DNA from: Pavlovales sp. CCMP2436
Lineage: Eukaryota > Haptophyta > Pavlovophyceae > Pavlovales
DNA length: 12,315 nt
NCBI GenBank assembly: GCA_026770615.1
Contig: MU631561.1
Span: 77,778-90,092 of the forward strand
Direction of reading: 5' to 3'
Shown: positions 7,501 through 12,315 of the stretch, piece by piece
How positions within the stretch are numbered: position 1 is the stretch's first letter
How the letters are laid out: each line of letters begins with the position of its first letter
Notes under the pieces: model-generated
The model's database searches: none
What the model was told of the DNA's origin: nothing
What the model saw: only the letters and a program-made list of their open reading frames with translations
Position numbers and translations under genes: made by a program

Positions 7501-7745
7501 TCAGCATGGTTCAACAGGTGTTGTTCACTCACTGACGTGGTCGATGTCAGACGTTAGTCCTGGCAGCAGGGATGGTGGTGGTAGAGGTGAGGTTGGTGGT
7601 GAACTCGTAGCAATTGCCACAGGTTCCCCCCCCTCAACCCCCCAACACACACAACGCTCACGTCCATTTAGGTGCGGGGTAGAGGCTGGACCCTTCAGAG
7701 TCGGGTTTCCAGGATATAGTATTCATAGAGACTACTTACTATAAT
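7501..7745. other. Spacer between repeat B and the minus-strand frame
   Basis: Nothing is recognised. It includes a C-rich tract CCCCCCCCCTCAACCCCCC near 7626-7644, similar in composition to the minus strand of 5800-5828. Confidence 0.35.
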
Positions 7746-7870
7746 TTATTCCGCTCGAGACCCGTCATCTTCGGTTCATAACGACGTCACTCTTGCGAGT
7801 GAATCCGCCATGCCCGCAGGTACCTCCAGCTGCGCTTATGCGCTGAAGGCCCATCACTGACAAAAGATTA
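7746..7870 (-). repeat. Repeat B: inverted copy of repeat A
   Basis: Read on the minus strand it gives TTTTGTCAGTGATGGGCC, TTCAGCGC, GGTACCTGC, GGATTCACTCGC, GAGTGACGTCGTTATGAACC and GCGGAATAAA, the same block order as 4189-4312. A CGGCAACTTAA block just upstream on the minus strand also resembles A. It differs from A by several substitutions and small indels, so the two are old copies. On this strand the Ala/Pro/Asp-rich frame (7925-8305) lies upstream and the broken frame (6244-7500) downstream. Confidence 0.7.
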
Positions 7871-7924
7871 TATCGTTAAGTTGCCGAAGTTGCCAGAGTC
7901 CTCGCCAAAGTTGCCGTCACCGCG

Positions 7925-8305
7925 TCAGGCCCGCCGGTTTCTTTTCCCGTCGTCGTCACAACTGCTGCTCTCATCACTCGATCTCGAGTGTTTGCCGGGT
8001 TTGCCTACCCAGTTCGCCAGTGAACTGATTACCTTGGTGATGAACTCTGGGATAAACTCGCTCGCGGCTTGAAAGAGAACGTGGAGCGGCAGCGCCGGTA
8101 GCAAAACTTGCAGTGTCTGCAACAACAGCGAAACCTCGGCAGCGGGCGCGTCGGCGGGTGCGTCAGCGGCAGGAGCCGCTGCCACACCGGTTACCGCGTC
8201 TGCCACGGGAGATGGCACCACCAGCTCCTCGATCCCCGCGTCAGCAGGCGCGTCAGCGGGCGCGTCAGCGGGCGCGTCAGTGGGCGCGGGCACAGGCGCC
8301 TGATG
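7925..8305 (-). CDS. Ala/Pro/Asp-rich protein fragment of unknown family (5' incomplete)
   Basis: An open minus-strand frame of about 125 codons begins after a TAA near 8311 with no ATG; a GTG at 8293 is the only start-like codon. It starts with PADA repeats encoded by a 12-bp minisatellite (8238-8285), continues with an Ala/Val-rich stretch, then an amphipathic, leucine-rich part (LLLQTLQVLLPALPLHVLF), a helical EFIPEFITKVISSLANWV segment and a Ser/Asp then Arg/Lys-rich tail before the stop. The tail reads less like repeat noise than the first part. No family is recognised. It may be the 3' coding end of an element whose terminal part is repeat B, or the last exon of a gene. Opposite-strand open frames here are Arg-rich and less convincing. 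Confidence 0.35.
   Translation of the reverse strand, partial: HQAPVPAPTDAPADAPADAPADAGIEELVVPSPVADAVTGVAAAPAADAPADAPAAEVSLLLQTLQVLLPALPLHVLFQAASEFIPEFITKVISSLANWVGKPGKHSRSSDESSSCDDDGKRNRRA
8238..8285. repeat. 12-bp minisatellite, four copies
   Basis: The unit GCGTCAGCGGGC is repeated at 8238, 8250, 8262 and 8274, with single changes in copies 1 and 4. Degenerate relatives occur at 8146-8170. On the minus strand it encodes repeated Ala-Pro-Ala-Asp. Confidence 0.85.
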
Positions 8306-8334
8306 TACTTACTTACTTTTCGCGCAGTTTTTTA

Positions 8335-8640
8335 GTTTTCATCTAGATTTATTTTAGTAGTTTATATAATATCATTATAATACTAATGATATAATACCGA
8401 TACTATGATTTGGGCATATTTATATTGGTAATAGTATACATTCTATATTCTCTAATATAATAATAATACACTTATATTTATACGATTTTGTAAACGCAAT
8501 TTTGATTCCAATTTATAAACTTCTTTTAATTATTCACATACAAACGAACGAGTGAAATAAATAATAAGCTCCTGTCTGTATGTGAACAACTAAAATAAGT
8601 TTTTAAATTGGAATCAAAATTCGCGATCCTATAAGCGCGC
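8335..8640. other. AT-rich island
   Basis: A sharp change from GC-rich to very AT-rich sequence, with no coding. It contains an imperfect hairpin (8365-8377 with 8384-8396, 12 of 13 bases paired) and the long palindrome at 8495-8625. Confidence 0.6.
8495..8625. mobile_element. Long imperfect palindrome, MITE-like
   Basis: The left arm 8495-8545 (CGCAATTTTGATTCCAATTT... to TTCACATACAAAC) pairs with the right arm 8572-8625 (CTGTCTGTATGTGAA... to GGAATCAAAATTCGCG) over about 50 bases with roughly eight mismatches or small indels, around a loop of about 26 bases. No coding capacity. The size and structure fit a foldback MITE. No clear target duplication was identified. Confidence 0.6.
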
Positions 8641-8921
8641 AAGATCTTGGCACTTGGCACTTGGCAGCGGACGGACTCAGTCGACAGCGCAGCACTGATG
8701 TATCGATGACGGAATTGCGGTCAGCACTCGTCCGAGTTGGCGCGGCGGGGTCTGATCAAGATTGAGGAACTCGCGTAGTCGAACGAGTCGGTCACGTTAA
8801 GTTTTCGCGGTTTTGAGCCTTTAGTCCGACTCTACGTCTGGCACCATGTCCCTATCCTAAAATAATAATAACTAATATTAATCATACTAAATACTGCTTG
8901 CTCTAACAAACTAAGAAAGTA
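8641..8921. other. Spacer upstream of the HNH gene
   Basis: It contains three tandem copies of CTTGGCA (8646-8666). No coding is recognised. Base composition changes from mixed to AT-rich (about 8855-8920), and turns GC-rich abruptly at about 8930, where the HNH gene begins. Confidence 0.45.
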
Positions 8922-10149
8922 ACTAGCGATCGGCGCCGCAATTTCAACGCCTTGCATGCACCGGCGCAATTTCCCGCGCAACTCCCGCACAACGCCGTCT
9001 CGCTTCTGATGGAGGAGGGCGCCCCGCACAACGCGCTCGAGCAGACCCTCGGCGACTACGGCCTGCCGCCCGTCGAGCAGCAGAAGGGCCGCGTCCGTGG
9101 CCTCAAGACGAAGGTCCCCGACGAGGAGCTGACGCACGTCCAGAAGAAGCATCGGGCGGATAATGAGCTCAGAACTTTGAAGCGGCGGAAGGGCGGCCTC
9201 TGAGACCCCTACGTGCACGGAGGCGGCATCCTGCAGGTCGGCAACTCGATCCGTACCTACACGCTCGGCCACATCGGTCAGCACAAAGGCGCCGACGGCA
9301 AGTACCTCGGCGTTGCTGATCTGCCGTGGCTCGTGAAGATGCTCAACGCCGCTACGGATACCGATGGCTACCCGCGCTGCACCATCTCCGGCATCCGCTT
9401 CACCTGGAACAGCGAGGGCGAGTGGCCCTTCTCGCTCAACCGCATCGATAACAAAGGACCCGAGTCACGGCGAGGACAACGTGGAGGTGATTTCTGCACG
9501 CTGTAACGTAGTCGAGCGCGAGAGCTACGGCGCGGGTTACCTGCGCGCCCACTTCACGACGATGTTCAAGCAGATGCGACGCGAGTTCGACGAGCAGACC
9601 CTCGAGCTCGCTGCGGAGCGCCTCAAGAACGAGGAGGACGTCATCGCACGCGTCCAGGAGATCTTCACGGGCGGCAGCGAGCGGCGCTGCAAACGCATCT
9701 TCGACAACATCCGGATGGCTGCGGATAACGACGCGAAGCGCAACGGCTGGAGCAACGCGCACATCAAGGCGTTCAAGGACCTCTTCGGCTGCTACAACGG
9801 GCTGCTCTGCTGCGAGCTCCAGAAGAAGTTCATCACGCAGCGCGGCCGATGCGCGTATACCGGCATCCTGTTGAACGGCAGTCTCACCTCGCCCTTCTGC
9901 CTTTCGCTCGAGCGCCTCGACAACGAGATCTGCCACTTCCCCCTCAAGCTAGACAAACTCGGCAAGCCCACCATCGACTTCACCAATGTCGTCTGAATCG
10001 TGCGCCTCATCCAGGTGTCGAGCAGCTGGTCCCGCCGCATCGCGCTGACCGCCCTCCTCTCCTCGCCGACCCTCGAGCGCACCCCCTCGCAGAAGAAGCT
10101 GATCATGGACGCGCTCAGCGCCGCCGTGGCGCAAGCGTGTCCCTCGTGA
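8922..10149 (+). pseudogene. Protein with two HNH-nuclease-like modules (broken by two stops and one frameshift)
   Basis: HNH nucleases cut DNA and occur in phages, giant viruses, homing elements and algal genomes. The frame is open from 8907 with no ATG until 9009, so the 5' end may be lost. After a basic N-terminal region it meets a TGA at 9201-9203. Module 1 follows: a Cys codon at 9378 in PRCTISG, then PFSLNRIDN (about 9432-9452). The frame then changes by one base near 9455-9465 and continues with GEDNVEVISARCNVVE, matching the 'RIDN..GY...NV.viS..aN' pattern of this HNH subtype. A long charged helical region follows, then module 2: RCAYTG (Cys at 9850) and CLSLERLDNE (9898-9927), with a poorly conserved end. 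A TGA at 9994-9996 interrupts; the frame then runs to TGA at 10147-10149. Composition is very GC-rich and ends abruptly on the 5' side, suggesting recent insertion or transfer. The long antisense frames are shadows. Confidence 0.7.
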
Positions 10150-10173
10150 CGCCACCGCACGGAGGGGCACCCG

Positions 10174-10284
10174 ATGAGCGGCCCAGAACTCGACCGCGCA
10201 CCATCAGCCGAAGAACTCCTCCTTGGCCCAGATGAAGGCCAAGCGGCAACTCTTCTGCTCTTGCTTGCTGCTCTGAGTCTCTGA
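10174..10284 (+). other. Small open frame in register with the HNH frame
   Basis: ATG to TGA, 36 codons, acidic then leucine-rich, in the same frame as the end of the HNH gene and separated from it only by the TGA at 10147-10149 and eight codons. It may be the true C-terminus if that TGA is a mutation, or chance. Not recognised. Confidence 0.2.
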
Positions 10285-10680
10285 CGACAGCTGGCTCGAC
10301 CGTGTCGCCGATGTGAGGTCCTGCCCTGCACATGAATGATTTCCAATTGAATCCCGCGCTGTTGTGGCTTATGCGCCATCCGCCACCAACATTTGACTCG
10401 GGCTGTCTGGAGATGGCACCTTGAGCACATACCACTATCCTTAGACTCTAATTCGTTTATTATTACTTAGCAGCTCAGCAGTTTTCAATTAAGGTCTGGG
10501 TCTGAGAGCTTCATGCCAGCACACAGCAGAGAAGGTCATTCGCTTATACCATGATCGAGAAGCCCAACTTTAACAACTGCTGACGCCGGCAGAATTGGGC
10601 CATTGACAACACCTCTGCCAGCGAGACGGAGATGATATTAATAACAGCTTGACAGTTGTAAGCCAATCACCTTTTAAAAA
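10285..10680. other. Intergenic stretch, nothing recognised
   Basis: Composition falls gradually from GC-rich to AT-rich. No coding frame, element ends or repeats were found by eye. Confidence 0.4.
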
Positions 10681-10712
10681 CACACACACATATATATAAA
10701 AATATACATATG

Positions 10713-10758
<46 letters not shown>

Positions 10759-10768
10759 GATATATATC
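10681..10768. repeat. (CA)n then (TA)n microsatellite
   Basis: A short CACACA run at 10681-10689 followed by TA-rich repeats, including a pure TA run of about 32 bases (10722-10754). It produces the Tyr/Ile-rich antisense open frame here, which is not a gene. Confidence 0.9.
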
Positions 10769-10822
10769 AAGAAGCAACTCATCCAGCAATCGTTGAGGGG
10801 AAAGGTGCACAATGCGAATTCA

Positions 10823-11044
10823 CCGCTGTACAAGCTATTTCGACTGGTAGCCCCACTGGCAGGGGCGGTAGGCGGTACCGGCGAAACACTAGTACACTTG
10901 AGTTATAAGTCACCAGCTGATTTGCCTGGTACGAGCAGCACTTAGCTGGTACGAGCAGCACCCCATTCGAGGTGGGGCTACCGGCTGAAATCGCCGGTAC
11001 AAGTGGGCACCCCTTTCGAGGTGCAGCTACCGGCTGCCATCTGC
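10823..11044. repeat. ~48-bp tandem repeat with an inverted partial copy
   Basis: Units start with GGTAC at 10948 and 10996 and share GGCACCCC/CAGCACCCC, TTCGAGGTG and GCTACCGGCTG; a partial unit GGTACGAGCAGCACTTA precedes them at 10928. The segment 10823-10859 is an inverted relative of 10972-11008: its reverse complement shares GTGGGGCTACC, then GAAAT, then TGTACA/GGTACA blocks. The unit itself contains GGTACC-like palindromic ends (10875-10880). Confidence 0.6.
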
Positions 11045-11225
11045 ACCAAGGTATGTGCTGCACGACGAGCTCACTCGGCGGGGACCCGCGCCATTGCCCT
11101 CTAAGCTGACGTCGCACGCACCCTCTAAGCTGGGTGTCAGCTCGGGCGCAGAGCCTAAGCCGTGCCGGGCACCGGGCCCGGGGCAGCTTCGCGTTACTAC
11201 TACCCCCCCCCCACCCCACCCTCAG
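11045..11225. other. GC-rich stretch with short direct repeat
   Basis: CCCTCTAAGCTG occurs twice, 24 bases apart (about 11098 and 11122). The stretch ends in the C-rich tract before the possible exon. No protein is recognised. Confidence 0.35.
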
Positions 11226-11255
11226 TTTCGCACGATGGGGCTGCACGGCGTTCGC

Positions 11256-11288
<33 letters not shown>

Positions 11289-11339
11289 AATCGCTAAGAT
11301 GTCGAGCGTGTGCCAGCATCAGCTTCGCATAATCTCTAG
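11226..11339 (+). CDS. Possible small internal exon (114 bp)
   Basis: It is preceded by a C-rich tract (11202-11222) ending CCCTCAG (AG at 11224-11225), much like the acceptor at the window start, and followed by GTGAGC (11340-11345), a strong 5' splice site form. The length is divisible by three. It contains five GAGCCC repeats (11259-11288), read as Glu-Pro, Ser-Pro or Ala-Arg according to frame. No family is recognised. Without the flanking exons this is speculative. Confidence 0.25.
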
Positions 11340-11506
11340 GTGAGCGTGTGCATGTGTAGAGGGATGGGGATGGGCAAGCCTGTACCTCTCCAAATGTCTG
11401 CTCTGTACAGCTCTGGGCGGCTAGAGCGCTTCCCCGTGTCTGCTCCCCTTGTCTGCTAACTTCTCCGCTCCTCCATGTCTACGTGAATGAGTACTTGTTC
11501 AGCCCG
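11340..11506. other. Short stretch, nothing recognised
   Basis: This would be intron if the upstream exon is real. CT-rich and GT-rich patches; no coding signal. Confidence 0.3.
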
Positions 11507-11665
11507 AGCTGCGCCCCAGCCTGCGCCCCAGCCCCAGCCCCAGCCTGCGCCCCAGCCCCCGCCCCAGCCTGCGCCCCAGCCCCAGCCCCAGCCTGCGCCC
11601 CAGCCCCAGCCCCAGCCTGCGCCCCAGCCCAAGCCTGCGCCCCAGCCCCAGCCCCAGCCCCACAT
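11507..11665. repeat. (GCCCCA)n-based minisatellite with higher-order units
   Basis: Hexamers GCCCCA and CCTGCG form higher-order units, mostly 24 bases ([GCCCCA]3 followed by GCCTGC), with some shorter versions. All frames are open on both strands (Pro-Gln/Pro-Ala repeats forward, Gly/Trp or Leu/Arg repeats reverse), so the open frames here are not evidence of genes. The minus strand has regular G4 runs with quadruplex potential. Confidence 0.85.
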
Positions 11666-11702
11666 CCACACCACATCCACATCCACATCCACATCCACAG
11701 CC
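11659..11702. repeat. (CCACAT)n microsatellite
   Basis: Short array of CCACAT units with one interrupted copy, directly joined to the preceding minisatellite and followed by related degenerate sequence to about 11730. Confidence 0.8.
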
Positions 11703-11775
11703 TACATCCACAGTCTACAGCCCTCTGCCCACAGCCCGCAAAGCTCACGTTATAATTGTGTAAATATGTATAAAA

Positions 11776-12192
11776 ACGCAACAATAATAATGGCAACAAT
11801 AGTACCACCAGTGAAGCGATATCAACAGTGAGAGTAATGGTGATGATGAAAATGAGGAGGGGGATGATGATGATGATGATGATCATGATGATGATGATTG
11901 ATGATAAGAATAAGAAGAATAAGAAGAATAAGAATAAGAACGACAACAACTACAACAATCTAAGTGACAGAAGTAGTCCTCGTAATCGACATCGTTATCA
12001 TATTAGTAATCGTATTAGTGATCGTGATCGTGTTATCGTGATATTTTTATAATTGAAAAAATAAGAGTATTGGTTATGGCAATGGTAGTCGTAGTAGTAG
12101 TTTTAGTAATAGTAGTAATAGTAATAATAGTAATAATAGTAATAATAGTAATAATAGTAATAGTAATTGTAGTCGTAATAATAATAATAATA
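11776..12192. repeat. Cluster of trinucleotide and hexanucleotide microsatellites
   Basis: Successive blocks of different simple repeats: (GAT)n about 11858-11907, (AATAAG)n 11907-11940, AAC/ACA-rich 11940-11960, CGTNAT-type degenerate repeats 11975-12040, then (AGTAAT)n and (AAT)n 12088-12192. Neighbouring blocks differ by one base in the motif, as if each had arisen from the previous one. Confidence 0.85.
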
Positions 12193-12315
12193 GCTCCCAT
12201 TACACCTACTGCTTTGGCTGCAAGTCGGGCGTGCGCAGCGTCGCTGTTGGATCGAGATCCGCCAACTTCGTCTTCTCCGAGACCAACGCCGCAGCTGACG
12301 CCATCTCGCGCAGGC
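12057..12315 (+). CDS. Possible partial protein: Asn/Ser-rich repeat running into GC-rich coding-like sequence
   Basis: After a TGA at 12054-12056 one plus frame stays open to the window end (86 codons). Its first part is Ser/Asn repeats from the AGT/AAT microsatellite. From 12195 the composition switches to GC-rich and reads HYTYCFGCKSG and onward with a varied, protein-like residue mix. There is no ATG. The opposite strand is also open over the last 110 bases and contains an ATG, so strand is uncertain. Family not recognised; the gene, if real, continues beyond the window. Confidence 0.25.

Noticed and set aside
7217..7744. 175-codon plus-strand open frame
   Set aside because: It is the antisense of the broken minus-strand frame and has low-complexity Trp/Cys/Gly/Ser content.
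9436..9936. 166-codon minus-strand open frame in the HNH region
   Set aside because: GC-rich third positions keep antisense frames open; the conserved HNH motifs are on the plus strand.
2140..10149. UGA reassigned as a sense codon
   Set aside because: Both genes also carry frameshifts, TAA/TAG stops occur in related debris, and TGG is used normally for Trp, so decay is simpler.
11487..11831. Pro/Gln/Ala-rich protein gene
   Set aside because: All frames on both strands are open through the repeat, and no conserved sequence flanks it.

Overview
The window looks like eukaryotic nuclear DNA, probably from a unicellular alga. The evidence is a spliceosomal 3' splice site feeding a conserved exon, several C-rich polypyrimidine tracts, decayed retroelement coding sequence, palindromic MITE-like elements, and abundant micro- and minisatellites. 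No bacterial operon structure, ribosome binding sites or rRNA/tRNA genes were seen. A green-alga affinity is possible, because the RNase H plus OTU-type cysteine protease retroelement recalls the Dualen/RandI elements of Chlamydomonas. That is inference only.

Layout: (1) 1-233 holds the 3' end of an intron and the terminal exon of a rhodanese-domain protein. (2) 1086-4312 is a decayed plus-strand non-LTR retroelement: an unidentified reading frame, RNase H, a CCHC finger, and an OTU-like protease split over two frames, then a GGC-rich 3' region and a ~120 bp terminal segment (repeat A). No reverse transcriptase was recognised. (3) 4411-4887 is a hAT-like MITE with a matching 8-bp target duplication. 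(4) 5110-5281 is a 15-bp minisatellite. (5) 5610-5900 may hold minus-strand exons (weak). (6) 6244-7500 is one minus-strand reading frame broken by stops, probably transposon-derived and carrying a 163-bp palindromic element. (7) 7746-7870 is repeat B, an inverted copy of repeat A. (8) 7925-8305 is a minus-strand Ala/Pro/Asp-rich frame. (9) 8335-8640 is AT-rich and contains a long palindrome. (10) 8922-10149 is a GC-rich, broken gene with two HNH-type modules. (11) 10690 to the end is mostly satellites and simple repeats, plus one possible small exon and an Asn/Ser-rich frame running off the window.

The only coding piece that looks intact is the rhodanese exon. Most of the rest is transposon or nuclease-gene debris. 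Nearly all in-frame stops on the plus strand are TGA where CGA would restore arginine, which suggests decay by CpG deamination. The most interesting items are the RNase H/CCHC/OTU remnant, the tandem-HNH gene, and the A/B inverted pair.
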